A DNA stretch of 64,000 nucleotides from Symsagittifera roscoffensis (taxonomy: Eukaryota; Xenacoelomorpha; Acoela; Convolutidae). Position 1 is the stretch's first letter. The number at the start of each line of letters is the position of its first letter. Below, piece by piece: positions 1 to 10,353 of this stretch. The notes under the pieces were generated by a model, which worked only from the letters and a program-made list of their open reading frames with translations, was not told the origin of the DNA and made no database searches. The stretch lies in contig NC_087063.1 in NCBI RefSeq assembly GCF_963678635.1, positions 82,321,574 through 82,385,573 of the forward strand, given 5' to 3'. The position numbers and the translations under genes were made by a program.

Positions 1-2
1 AT

Positions 3-3000
3 AATAGACCAAATAGTCCAAATAACTACTCCAGATCAAATTCAAATACAACACAATTTGTTTCTAGATCTAATTCCCAATCAAGGAATAATTACTATCC
101 AAACAATCAATCACGAAACTCATCATACAATAGAAATAGAAACTACTCCAATAATCGAAATAGAAGTTATTCAAACAACCGAAACCAGAATTACCCGAAC
201 AATCGATCAAGGAATAACTCATATAATAGATCAAACTATAACAGACCAAACAATAATTATCAAAACAGATCACAAAATAATTCACAAAATCGACATTCAA
301 GTTATAATAACCGTTATAGAAATTATTCCCAATCACCACACAGGAATAATAACCATTATAATAATTCTAACAATCGCCACAGAAGTAGTACACCTAAACA
401 TCAAAGAAATATTAATCAAGTACAATCAAACCCAGAAACAACATCAGACCCCTCAGGTATTGATGACACAGGAAATATCGAACTACAACTAAATCAAATA
501 AACTGCGAATCATCAGATTCAGAAAGTGATACAGAAAACACTATCTCCATCAATATGATAGCAGTCGAAAATGACAACGAACCTATCATATATGAACAAC
601 CTTTTTCATCACATATATATGAAAATCAATTAGAACTCCTTCACAATTATAATATTGAACCCATCCATTCTACACAAACGGCACAAGAAACTAACGAAAT
701 GAACACTACAAATCAATCCAATGAAAATGACAAAACAAAATGCTTGAATACAAATCACATCTATCAAAATATACAAAAAGAACAACCCAAAGAAAAAATT
801 TGGACATTACCATTTCTTTTAGAAAGCCCAAGAAACAAAGAATTTCAACCACCAGATCTTGAAATTGATTTTTTAATTGATTCAGGAGCAGAATCAAACA
901 TAATAAACATTCCCACATGGAATGAGATAAAAACATTACACCCAAAACTAACACCTCTTGAAACCTCCAGTAAACTAGCAACAGCACAAGGATCAACATT
1001 GGTAAACTATGGAAAAATTCAATTATTTCTTCTCCCCACAAGAACAACAGAGCAAAATAAAATTTTAAATAAACCATTTAAACAAATATTTCATATCACT
1101 GATATTAAACACAATATCATTGGAATACCATTTATCTCTAAATATATACCAACAATCAACATTTTGAATAGTAAAATACTAATCAAAGATAAATACACAA
1201 AAACAAAATACACATCCCTAACATTTTTTCAAAGATTAAATAAACAACCACCATTCTTTTCAAAATTTTATCCGATATATAATCAACAAAGAAAAGACCT
1301 GAAACCACTATCAGGAAACATATATAATTTTTCAATAAACCAAGTCCACCAATATGATAAAAAACAAAATAAACAACAACTCTATATGTCAGACTTTGAA
1401 TTCAAACCTATCCATAAGTTTTTCAAAATCACAATCTCATCCATAAAATATTTGAAAAACTCGAATTCAGATATTATTTCTCTACATGTATACAACAATA
1501 CACCCTATCAAGTAACATTAACTTTAGGACTTTTAGGCTATTGCGAAACCAACGCTACGATATCACCAGTACACGAAAAAGCATATCGCGTAAATAATAT
1601 ACTCCAATTACTAGATATTTGTCAATCCACAATTCTTAATGAAGAATTATCCATAAATAATATAATAAGTAATGAAAAAAGAAATACAGATTATTTCACA
1701 AAAACCCCATATTTCAAACCTACATTCAACATAAATAACTATACAGAGAATCAACAGAAATTTTTAACAATGTTTAACTTCCAACATTCACAAATAACAC
1801 AAGACGAATTTGATAAATTAGGCAAACAGCTAATAAAATATTCATCAGTCTATGCAACATCCAAATTTGATTTTGGCAAAATCAGCTCATCACTACATCT
1901 CCCATTAAAACCTGACGCAGTTTTCAAAAAACAAAGAGCAAGTAAAGTACCAATTCATTTACACGATAAAATAAACAGATTACTCGATATTTTAGAACAA
2001 TTCAATATAATCTCACCGGTAAACAAAGAAGAACAATCAAAAGGTAACACATTTATCAACCCTGTTATCATCCTAGCAAAAGGAGAATCATTAAAAATAG
2101 TTCTAGACGCTAGATATCTTAATTCACTAATAGACGAATCAAAATGCAGTTGGCCTATTGAACCAATACAAGTTATTTTAACAAAAATAAACGGAAAATA
2201 CTTTAAAACCGCAGATATGAATAGTGCATATAATCAAATGCCACTAGATGAACAATCGCGACGCTTAACACAATTTGTTATTGGAAATCAGCAATTTGAA
2301 TTCAACCGCCTATTCTATGGAATATCCATAGGACCAGCAGCATTTTCAGCTTTTATGAGCAAAATTTTTCGACCACTAAAACTTAAGAAAAACGCAATCA
2401 CCTATTTAGACGATGTTTTTATGCAATCACAGACAAAAGAAGAAATGTTTAAAGTTTTAGAACACTATCACAAAATACTTCAGAACGAAAATCTGAAGGC
2501 CGCCCCCGATAAATCATACTTCTTTTTAACACGAGTTAAATTCTTAGGACATAATATAGAAAGAAAAACAATCACTCCATTAAAATCACGCATTGATGCT
2601 ATTCAAAAGCTCCAACCACCAACAAACAAAAAGAAAATCCAAGAATTCCTTGGAATGTTGAATTTTTTAAGCAAATATGTCTATAAAATGCAATTATACC
2701 TAAGACCATTCTATAATATACTTAGCCAACAAAATAATTTTGAATGGAACACAGAACATCAAGCACCATTTGAAGAAATTAAAAAACTCTTAACTGAACA
2801 AATTTCGAATACAATTCCAGATCCAAATCAACCATTCTATGCAATGTGCGATGCTTCGAATTTTGGCATCGGCGCAGCATTATTACAATCACACAATGGT
2901 ACAAACAAAATGAACCTTATATCAGCAAATTCTCGACTATTCACTCAAGCAGAGCTACGACTCTCAACTCTAATGAGAGAATGTACAGCACTAATATATA

Positions 3001-3332
3001 CACTAACAGAATATGAATTTCTAATACTTGGATCAAAACATCCAACAGTTCTATTCACAGATCACAAACCAATCATTTTTCTCTTTACACAAAAATCTAA
3101 TCCAAATCACCGAGTTTATAGATTTCAATTAATTCTAATGAAATTCCCAAACTTACATATAGTTTGGACAGCAGGAAAGAATCTTGCATTACCAGACACT
3201 TTAAGTCGAAATACACCACCTGAATTACTTACACGTAAAACTACAGTTGAAATACCCGAAAAATATAAAATTTTACCTTGCAGAAAGCGAAACATCACCC
3301 CGACTAGAATGCAAATATGCAGTAAAAACTGA
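3..3332 (+). CDS. Gag (C-terminal part)-Pol polyprotein: protease, reverse transcriptase, RNase H (5' partial)
   Basis: The frame is open from the first complete codon in the window, with no stop until 3330-3332, so gag and pol are fused in one frame and the true start lies upstream. Residues 1-150 are rich in Asn, Arg, Ser and Tyr. This is a basic nucleocapsid-like tail without a CCHC zinc knuckle. The aspartic protease has its DSGA active site at 879-890 (about residue 293) and an IIGIPF flap-end motif near 1120. The reverse transcriptase shows the first catalytic Asp in ADM at 2214 and YLDD at 2403-2414 (about residue 801). RNase H carries catalytic Asp at 2850, Glu at 2979 and Asp at 3060. 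After RNase H the frame runs into a short unrelated tail and stops, while homologous-looking linker sequence continues in the +1 frame. This suggests a frameshift near 3250-3270. Length fits gypsy Pol up to RNase H. Confidence 0.9.
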   Translation, partial: NRPNSPNNYSRSNSNTTQFVSRSNSQSRNNYYPNNQSRNSSYNRNRNYSNNRNRSYSNNRNQNYPNNRSRNNSYNRSNYNRPNNNYQNRSQNNSQNRHSSYNNRYRNYSQSPHRNNNHYNNSNNRHRSSTPKHQRNINQVQSNPETTSDPSGIDDTGNIELQLNQINCESSDSESDTENTISINMIAVENDNEPIIYEQPFSSHIYENQLELLHNYNIEPIHSTQTAQETNEMNTTNQSNENDKTKCLNTNHIYQNIQKEQPKEKIWTLPFLLESPRNKEFQPPDLEIDFLIDSGAESNIINIPTWNEIKTLHPKLTPLETSSKLATAQGSTLVNYGKIQLFLLPTRTTEQNKILNKPFKQIFHITDIKHNIIGIPFISKYIPTINILNSKILIKDKYTKTKYTSLTFFQRLNKQPPFFSKFYPIYNQQRKDLKPLSGNIYNFSINQVHQYDKKQNKQQLYMSDFEFKPIHKFFKITISSIKYLKNSNSDIISLHVYNNTPYQVTLTLGLLGYCETNATISPVHEKAYRVNNILQLLDICQSTILNEELSINNIISNEKRNTDYFTKTPYFKPTFNINNYTENQQKFLTMFNFQHSQITQDEFDKLGKQLIKYSSVYATSKFDFGKISSSLHLPLKPDAVFKKQRASKVPIHLHDKINRLLDILEQFNIISPVNKEEQSKGNTFINPVIILAKGESLKIVLDARYLNSLIDESKCSWPIEPIQVILTKINGKYFKTADMNSAYNQMPLDEQSRRLTQFVIGNQQFEFNRLFYGISIGPAAFSAFMSKIFRPLKLKKNAITYLDDVFMQSQTKEEMFKVLEHYHKILQNENLKAAPDKSYFFLTRVKFLGHNIERKTITPLKSRIDAIQKLQPPTNKKKIQEFLGMLNFLSKYVYKMQLYLRPFYNILSQQNNFEWNTEHQAPFEEIKKLLTEQISNTIPDPNQPFYAMCDASNFGIGAALLQSHNGTNKMNLISANSRLFTQAELRLSTLMRECTALIYTLTEYEFLILGSKHPTVLFTDHKPIIFLFTQKSNPNHRVYRFQLILMKFPNLHIVWTAGKNLALPDTLSRNTPPELLTRKTTVEIPEKYKILPCRKRNITPTRMQICSKN

Positions 3333-3528
3333 CGTTGAACAATCACAGATAAACAATCTACAACACTTCCCACTCTATTTAGATTGCCAAAATAACCACT
3401 ACGAGGTTGATCTACTTGGAACATCAACTTTCAAACCAATTCCATACTCACAATGGATAAAAAATAACACCCAACAAAAAAGAGTAAAACAACACCCACA
3501 TAAAAAAGACCTTTTTTCCATTAATTGA
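3247..3528 (+). CDS. Pol linker fragment between RNase H and integrase (frameshifted)
   Basis: This open frame lies one base ahead of the gag-pol frame and has no ATG at its start (it opens on TTG). It overlaps the last 86 bases of the gag-pol frame. Its first residues read like the expected continuation after the RNase H domain (an IPEN-like junction followed by an acidic/polar segment), and it contains the sequence that normally tethers RNase H to integrase. It ends at a TGA just after a run of six T (3512-3517), where the integrase frame (+1 again) takes over. The simplest reading is that one continuous pol was broken by two small indels. Programmed frameshifting is possible but two successive shifts would be unusual. 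I see no domain of its own. Confidence 0.5.
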   Translation: MKYPKNIKFYLAESETSPRLECKYAVKTDVEQSQINNLQHFPLYLDCQNNHYEVDLLGTSTFKPIPYSQWIKNNTQQKRVKQHPHKKDLFSIN

Positions 3529-5437
3529 AAAAGAAAATCTAACTGATAAAATAAATTTATCAGGACCACAAACAAACGATTCAAAATACACAATAAATCA
3601 AGTTTTTGACCTCCATGACCCACTTGATACAATTCCTTTATCTAAATTAGAAATTGAAAACATTTTTCTCCCCCCAAAGAATAAAGTCACAATTAATACT
3701 TTGAAACAATATCAAAATCTTGACCCAGTAATTAGACAACTAAAATCATGGCACAAATATAAAACTAAACCCGTCAAGGCAGATACAACTATTTTAGGAA
3801 ATGAAACACTCCTCCGATATTTTCGAAAATTTAATAATACAACAATTAACGAAAACACAGACCTTCTAGAATACAAATTAAATGAATCTATAGTTCCCTG
3901 TCTCCCCCTAAGTATGATTCTTATAGCTTTTAATATTTCACATACACAAAACATTATAGGACACTCTGGATCAGAGAAAACATATTCAAATTTCATACAA
4001 AACTTTTATTTTCCAAATGCACCAATTTGGATAAAAGTACTATGCAATGATTGTATAGTATTTCAGCTAAATAAACCTTACCCAAATCAAAAACAAATAG
4101 CACAAAAACAAGATTTTAAAGGACAAAGTTTGTACTTTAACCACCGTATTTCATTTGATACAAAAGGACCAATTTCACCCTCATCCGAAGGAAACTCCTA
4201 CATTATGGTAATTGTTGACGCGTTTACACATTATGTAGCACTTAACCCAGTACCACATTGTAACGCTTATTACGCTTACACAACACTCTATGAACACTGG
4301 ATAGCCAAATTCGGACTACCAGAAATTTTAGTTACAGACAACGGTACAGAATTCATAAATAATGAAATCATCACACTATGTCATTTATATAACATCAAAC
4401 ACAAACCACGTACATCTCACGCACCTTGGACAAACGGCTTAGTCGAAGGTATGAACCGTTCACTACAAGAATATCTTAGATGTATCATCAATTGTAATGA
4501 TACAAAATACACCGAATGGTCAGCAGATGTAAAACTATTTCCCTTAGCATATAATTCACAAATCACGACAACTCTAGGAATGTCACCATATGAAATGGTT
4601 TTTAATCAAAAGCCACGCAAACCAATTATGTTTACAGCAAACTCTCATAAAAATGCACAAAATTATTGTCAACCGAATAAAGAATCAATTTGTTATAACT
4701 TACCTTTACATTCACACGATGAAGATCATTTTCATCACCCACAAATTCTTAAATTAGCCTCCGGTACACACACCGAATGGATTTTAAACAGAGATAAAAA
4801 ACACAATGAAATTTACCAAACAGTAACAAAAAAGTTGTTACAAAGACAAAACATTAATGAACAAATAAATTCACGCTTTACACCAGCCTCCGATTTAAAA
4901 ATTGGAACATTTGTTTTAATACCCAATTTTAACACTCAAAAAGGAATCTCTAAAAAATTACAGCCCCTTCGAAAAGGACCATACCAAATAATTGCCAAAC
5001 CCACTGATGTCACATATAAAATTACCGACTCAAACAAAAAAGAAATTGTTCAACACCGAAACAACCTATTACCTTATTACCCAAAAGAATACGCACTACG
5101 CGAAGTAACTCAATTATATTCTTTCACAGGTTTAAAAGTTATTCAAAATACCCCACATACGGAGAATAAAACAAAGGAACAACATGACATTCATCTCGAA
5201 AACCAAAATAAAAAATCAACTATAACGAAAAACAATACAAAAAAGCTAGATCAAAATATACCTCAAAAAGAAAGAAAAAATAGAAAATTGACAGAAAATA
5301 TAATACCCCAAGAACAAATCGACAAATCAGAACATATAGAGTCATCACGACTTAGAAATCAACCACGTAAAAACTATAAAACATTCATTCCACAGTCTAA
5401 AATATTAAAGAAAGTCGAATTTCAAAAACAGCTTTAA
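3488..5437 (+). CDS. Retroelement integrase (Pol C-terminus), frame-disrupted from upstream pol
   Basis: The frame is open from just after a TAA at 3485-3487 to the stop at 5435-5437. There is no convincing ATG near its start, so it should be the C-terminal part of Pol. An HHCC zinc-binding region precedes the core: His in the HTQNIIGHSG stretch (about 3945-3970) and a CNDC pair near 4045. The catalytic core has Asp in FDTKGP (4157-4159), Asp in TDNGTEF (4337-4339) and Glu in LVEGMN (4445-4447), giving the D,D-35-E spacing of retroviral-type integrases. A C-terminal segment near 4970-5090 with GPYQII and HRNNLLPYY resembles the DNA-binding end of gypsy integrases. A long Lys/Asn-rich tail follows. 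It joins cDNA to host DNA; all catalytic residues are present here, but upstream breaks would separate it from the rest of Pol. Confidence 0.88.
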   Translation, partial: NNTHIKKTFFPLIEKENLTDKINLSGPQTNDSKYTINQVFDLHDPLDTIPLSKLEIENIFLPPKNKVTINTLKQYQNLDPVIRQLKSWHKYKTKPVKADTTILGNETLLRYFRKFNNTTINENTDLLEYKLNESIVPCLPLSMILIAFNISHTQNIIGHSGSEKTYSNFIQNFYFPNAPIWIKVLCNDCIVFQLNKPYPNQKQIAQKQDFKGQSLYFNHRISFDTKGPISPSSEGNSYIMVIVDAFTHYVALNPVPHCNAYYAYTTLYEHWIAKFGLPEILVTDNGTEFINNEIITLCHLYNIKHKPRTSHAPWTNGLVEGMNRSLQEYLRCIINCNDTKYTEWSADVKLFPLAYNSQITTTLGMSPYEMVFNQKPRKPIMFTANSHKNAQNYCQPNKESICYNLPLHSHDEDHFHHPQILKLASGTHTEWILNRDKKHNEIYQTVTKKLLQRQNINEQINSRFTPASDLKIGTFVLIPNFNTQKGISKKLQPLRKGPYQIIAKPTDVTYKITDSNKKEIVQHRNNLLPYYPKEYALREVTQLYSFTGLKVIQNTPHTENKTKEQHDIHLENQNKKSTITKNNTKKLDQNIPQKERKNRKLTENIIPQEQIDKSEHIESSRLRNQPRKNYKTFIPQSKILKKVEFQKQL

Positions 5438-6171
5438 TTTTATATTTCATAATTTTGCACCTCTGAAATATTTTGAACTTTCATTTTTCAAAATAACATG
5501 CTGACAAACAAGCAACGATTCTAGTTCAAAATTAGCCAATAGGATTCATCCAATCCGTCACCTTCCAACTAGACGAACGATATTAAACTCCAGGCATATC
5601 TATAACTATAACTTTGCGACCTCCAGGTCAAAAATAAGCAAACCACTCCAACTTGACAACTAAAATAAATACCACCATAATATCATAACCCTCCCTTATC
5701 TAATAACCCAAAGAACAACAATATTTCCCCAACTCCGATCTCAAATACCCCCCAAACAAATATGTTAAATTAGCCTAAAGTAAAAGAACGACCATTTTAA
5801 TTAGCCTAAAGTATAAAAATCTCAAAAATACCCCAGATCACTTGACAAATAAAAATAAAGACAAAGAAGACCTCCCGATCACCATAAAATTCGCCCCCAA
5901 CAATTTTTCACAAAACTCAACCCACTTGTCAAAAAACCAAAAAATAATTCGACCACACTTGAAAATTGCCTCAAACAACAAAAAATATTCGATCGAGAAG
6001 CCATTTCTTAAATGCTCTTCTCTCGACCAGTCAACATAATTCTAAACATTCTCATAAACTTCTCATAAACGATATTTAAACTTTTAATCATATTTCTTTT
6101 TGATACCTTTGAATCTTTTGTAATAATCTTAATCATTTTTTGCAATATTTTTTTAATTTTCTATTCCATAT
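5438..6171 (+). other. Non-coding spacer between integrase and the downstream frames
   Basis: All three plus frames are closed by frequent stops. The only open stretch (5842-6039) begins on TTG and shows no recognisable domain. A 15-base direct repeat (AATTAGCCTAAAGTA) occurs at about 5768 and 5800. A TATAAAAA box lies at about 5812, right after the second repeat. Placed in front of the env block, this could carry a splice acceptor or an internal promoter, but that is inference. Confidence 0.45.
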
Positions 6172-6432
6172 TTGAACTATACCTCCAGCTTTCAAAAGCT
6201 ATTGACTATATCCACAGGTACGATTCACAAAACTTATCTAAATGATACGAACCTTTTTTTTAGTAGAACAGATATTTTTTTACTATTTGTAATTTTTATA
6301 ACATTTCTATCATCCCTCATCTTGACAATATGCAAATGTATAAAGAAAGCAATCATCACATTCGCCCTAGCAACAATCCTCCTAATTCTTTTTCTAGAAG
6401 AATACTATAATAAACATAAATTTTTCCACTAA
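6172..6432 (+). CDS. Short hydrophobic open frame without ATG, function unknown
   Basis: About 86 codons are open, starting on TTG with no in-frame ATG. The second half contains two strongly hydrophobic segments separated by a short basic turn with Cys and Lys. This is a hairpin-like pair of membrane helices, followed by an acidic/aromatic end. It sits between integrase and the ATG-less frame at 6441. It could be a small membrane protein translated from a spliced message, a decayed remnant, or a chance AT-rich open frame. A CCACAG that could serve as a splice acceptor lies inside it at about 6213-6218. I do not recognise a family. Confidence 0.25.
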   Translation: MNYTSSFQKLLTISTGTIHKTYLNDTNLFFSRTDIFLLFVIFITFLSSLILTICKCIKKAIITFALATILLILFLEEYYNKHKFFH

Positions 6433-6440
6433 AAGAATAA

Positions 6441-7574
6441 ATAAAAAAACCATCAAAAATTGCTAACCAACAATCACTCAGTCAGTCTTCACCGACATCA
6501 TCCCAAGATAACCCAACACCATCTTCAACTACCCAAAACCCCCAAACATCCACACGAATTTCTTTTCAAGATAACCCATATACCTTTGAAGAACGACACG
6601 CTCGCTTATCTGAACCACTAGAACCAGTTCAACGACAAGCACCTCTAAGCGAACCAACATATAACTTATACCCAACACTACCACAAGAATTAAGTAGAAT
6701 ACGAAATCCTAGTCAAAACCAAAATACAGTCGAAATAAATAGACAAATTATACATCCTCGACGAAACAGAAATTTTCAAACTCCCCGAGTTCATTTTGAT
6801 ATACCCCAATCCCCATCACAAAGTACTCCAGAAAACCCCATTGGTATATTACCAGAAACCCCTACGCTTCTTTCACAACGTAGCACCTCAAGCCTACCCT
6901 CAGATTACTTAGGTTCAACACCAACATCTGAACAAATACGTGAAAATCCCTTTAACCCTACAAACCAAACATCACGACTACCATATTGGACAACACATTC
7001 ATTCACACAAGGTGAACCAAATTTAATCAATGATCCAATAGATATTTCTACGGATACAACAACATCCTCATCACTACCAGAAACATTATCACTACCATCA
7101 ACACCATCAATCAGTCAGATTTCACCAACGCCTTTTAACTTCAATTTCCCAAATAACCTCGACGCTAGATACCGAGAACAATCATCAACAAATATTCCTT
7201 TAAGACTAGACTGGAATACATTCACAGCACCTCCACCATTATTTGGACAACACCCAGAAAGTAACCGACTCCACAACTGGGCACTAAATAGACTACAATA
7301 TAGACAAGACATTCACGAAGACATTCGTGATCATAACATCCAAATACTCCAACAAAATAGTCTACAATTAAAATTTGAAATCACGGTTAAATTAAACAAC
7401 ATTACTCAACATCCCTATCCATTAAACCCACCAAATATAACAGCTCAATCCCTAACACCACCGTTTATAACAACTGAAGTGATATACAAATACGACAGAT
7501 ATACCAAAAAGACAATTGGTTACATCACATTTTATAACCCATACTCAGGATTGTCATACACATGTATATTCTAA
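6441..7574 (+). CDS. Long ATG-less open frame before env (Ser/Thr/Pro/Asn-rich protein, unknown)
   Basis: After a TAA at 6438-6440, frame 3 stays open for 377 codons to a TAA at 7572-7574, and I find no ATG in it. That is why a simple ATG-based gene finder would miss it. The first two thirds are rich in Ser, Thr, Pro, Gln and Asn with several Arg clusters, so probably disordered. The last ~120 residues look more globular: alternating hydrophobic residues, Trp, Tyr and Phe, ending shortly after a GYITFYNPY segment. It overlaps the env ATG at 7562 by 13 bases. A message would need splicing (candidate acceptor CAGTCAG near 6480), readthrough or a non-AUG start. It may be a leader or accessory protein of the element. 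The family is unknown. The length of the open frame in AT-rich DNA argues that it was under selection. Confidence 0.6.
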   Translation: MKKPSKIANQQSLSQSSPTSSQDNPTPSSTTQNPQTSTRISFQDNPYTFEERHARLSEPLEPVQRQAPLSEPTYNLYPTLPQELSRIRNPSQNQNTVEINRQIIHPRRNRNFQTPRVHFDIPQSPSQSTPENPIGILPETPTLLSQRSTSSLPSDYLGSTPTSEQIRENPFNPTNQTSRLPYWTTHSFTQGEPNLINDPIDISTDTTTSSSLPETLSLPSTPSISQISPTPFNFNFPNNLDARYREQSSTNIPLRLDWNTFTAPPPLFGQHPESNRLHNWALNRLQYRQDIHEDIRDHNIQILQQNSLQLKFEITVKLNNITQHPYPLNPPNITAQSLTPPFITTEVIYKYDRYTKKTIGYITFYNPYSGLSYTCIF

Positions 7575-8584
7575 AAATTTTAATTTTTCTCCAACTCCTT
7601 TTTCTAATAACCTCCAATGAAAACATAAACCCTTCCCCCCGCACAGTACCCCAAGATTTATTAGTAACACATTACGATTGTGAAGAAAACGAACAAAAAA
7701 CACTACACAAATATGCAATAAATCAAGTATCGCAATGCGAAACAGAACCACAAGCCATAGAAACAACAAATGTAATAGCGACACTTTATACAAAAGCCCG
7801 AGCAACAACAGTTATAGGATATAAATTCACAGCAACATTTTCTGAAAAGAAAGTACATTGTTCACAAGTCTCAAATGGAAATAAAAACCGACTTGACCAC
7901 GAATCATTCTACCAGAGTAATATCGAACGACTTTTACATCTCAATCCCGAAGATTGTAAAAACGAGTTACTAAGACTCAATATCACAAGAAAAAAAAACA
8001 CAGATAGAAGATTAGTATATTTCCAAGTTTTTGCAGATTCTGTACATCAAGCAGAACTTGAAAGATATCAAGGACATATAAAATTAGATGAAAAATACCC
8101 ATACAACGGCGCACACGGAAGATTAACTTATGATATACACGATAAACACTGGATACCACACATTGGTATAAATGACCCATCAAACTGCAAAGCAGACACA
8201 AAAAATAAAGAATATCAAGAAATCATGTTTTTCGATTGGAAAATACAACTCGAAAAAATACAACTCACACGCGATTTATCTGACAACACAATGATCTATC
8301 AAGGAATTAGATTACCCTGTAAAAACGATCATGGCTATTGTGACCCTACAACACGAACACAAGCAACAATTGTTTGGTTCCCCGAAGACACATGTACAAC
8401 ATTTCAAGTAGCAAAAATACACGCTCGTATGATAAAATTTCACGAAAAATATTTTATACAATCAATTCCATATGAACAAGTCCATCCATCACGAAGACAA
8501 AGTTCTAATTTTAGAAACATACACAATATAGAAAATAAATTGACACGTTTTCAAATATATCAAGAAACAGAACTTTTCAAGTAG
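7562..8584 (+). pseudogene. Env-like glycoprotein, N-terminal part, truncated by a 173-bp duplication
   Basis: It starts at a true ATG that overlaps the previous frame. The first ~20 residues form a hydrophobic signal peptide (MYILKILIFLQLLFL...). The mature part is Cys-rich with Asn-linked glycosylation sites, as expected for the outer region of a viral-type envelope protein. A Cys-bearing segment near 8330-8400 (CDPTTRT, then WFPEDTC) is reminiscent of glycoproteins of negative-strand-RNA-virus or chuvirus type captured by retroelements; this is a motif impression only. The frame ends at 8584 because copy 1 of a perfect tandem duplication (8402-8574) is followed by copy 2 out of frame (173 is not a multiple of three). 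The rest of the protein continues in another frame from 8602. Confidence 0.65.
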
Positions 8585-8747
8585 CAAAAATACACGCTCG
8601 TATGATAAAATTTCACGAAAAATATTTTATACAATCAATTCCATATGAACAAGTCCATCCATCACGAAGACAAAGTTCTAATTTTAGAAACATACACAAT
8701 ATAGAAAATAAATTGACACGTTTTCAAATATATCAAGAAACAGAACT
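8402..8747 (+). repeat. Perfect 173-bp tandem duplication inside env
   Basis: Bases 8402-8574 and 8575-8747 read identically throughout, with about two bases of ambiguity at the junction. The duplication shifts the env frame and creates the stop at 8582-8584. Complete identity means it is recent, or that it arose in assembly. Confidence 0.93.
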
Positions 8748-10353
8748 TGCATGTAAATACAGAAATCCACTTCACAAAACACAATACTCCGAGATATTAG
8801 TTGAATACGAAAAAGGATTCGACATGACCACTGGAAAAGTAAAAATCGACCCATACGCCACAGGTCACCCCATAAACGAAGGAACATCATATATACCAGT
8901 TGATTTTCAAAAAAGTAAAAGTCAACCTGGTGGACAACTAAAGCCCCATGACACTAGAAGCACACGTTTACAAGAACTATCACTAATGAATAGTACATAT
9001 TTCGGTAATATCTACTATGATATTCACCTAGATATGAAATTAGACTACACAATTAGCCGAATTTTTCAAGAAATGTCACTCTCTGAATAAGAAACACTTC
9101 ACCAACTATGCGAATTAGAAAGGACACAAATCCTACAATCACTTGCACTAGCAGTATTAAAAATACCCTACGCAGGATATTTACTATCAGGAAATAGATC
9201 AAATTTTTTAGACTATGAAGGAAACATTTTATGGTTTTATACCTGTACCAAAAAAGTATCACCACTATATGTTTTTGAAGATAAACGATGCTATAAAAGA
9301 ATCCCTATCTTTTATAAGAATAAAGTACATTTCGTTGACACGCTTTCAAGACGAACCTATTTTTGGGATACCGCAGTCCCATGTGGATCAGAAAATAGCC
9401 ACAATGTAGTTCAACTGAACCCTGATGAAGATAAATGTTACCTTCTTACCCCATATCCCACATTAATGCAATCACTCAAAAAATTTTCACCTGAAAGCAT
9501 CAGAGCTATTGCTCGAAACCCAAATATTGACCTACAATCAATTGGAATATATTCAAAACTCGATATCCAACATCACATTAGAACACAACAATTCCACGAA
9601 TTATTAACACAAATGGACACTATACAAAGACAATCAATTGACCAAAACTTACGCAAACTTGCCGAAACCGCAGGATTTGCAGATATTTATACACAAGACT
9701 ATAGCGGATATTTTAAAGACATTAAAGACTATATATATCTAAACGGTGAAAAATATAGACCACAAGATATTTCACCTATAAATATTTTTAGCTTTGTTAC
9801 ACTAAAAAATGAAATTCTCAATTTTCTAGGGTGGCCCTACTACATCTTAGAAAAATTGACTATTTTATACGCAATGTTTAACTTTATAGGATTTCTTTTT
9901 TCACTTTTAAAAGGAATCTATAATACATGCGCTATACACACACAAGTAAATAGACAAGCAAGTGTAGCACGCATACTATTTGCAGGATTTTTTGGAATTT
10001 TTTCATCATCAATAAACAAAATTCTTTTAGACGCACAAATAAAAGAATACAACACAAAAATAGCAACAAGACAGAACACATACGACGAAGAACATAACAA
10101 TGTAGACATAACGCCTACAGCACCACAGTTACCACCCCTACCACATAACCATCCACTATCACTAGTCCCACGAAATTTTCGAAATTTAGCAATAACACAT
10201 AATCCAAATTTTAGACCAACCATATCACAAAGTCCCATTCAACATATAATGACACACCATCCACTAGATGAAAATACATATGAACAAATTATAGAACAAC
10301 CCCATACCACCGCTTTTCAGTCTCAAAATAATAATTTTTTTAGCCCACGATGA
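8602..10353 (+). pseudogene. Env-like glycoprotein, remainder with transmembrane anchor; one internal stop
   Basis: Env continues here in frame 1. It is open to a single TAA at 9088-9090 and then, in the same frame, open again to the TGA at 10351-10353. The segment after the stop keeps the style of an ectodomain (Cys residues at about 9244, 9292, 9382 and 9436, with aromatic residues and charge patches). This argues that the TAA is a point mutation rather than a gene end. Around 9780-9920 a hydrophobic stretch is followed by a second near 9965-10020, fitting a membrane anchor. A polar, Pro-rich tail (residues such as APQLPPLP) would be cytoplasmic. The last codons overlap the next ORF by the four bases ATGA. 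Role by position: surface/fusion glycoprotein of the element. This copy cannot make it intact. Confidence 0.65.

Noticed and set aside
58..492. 144-codon open frame at the window start
   Set aside because: It is an alternative frame of the gag C-terminus; the frame continuous with pol is open from base 3 and gives the basic nucleocapsid-like sequence.
5842..6039. 65-codon frame in the retroelement spacer
   Set aside because: Starts on TTG, has low-complexity Lys/Asn/Ser composition and no domain; kept only as spacer.
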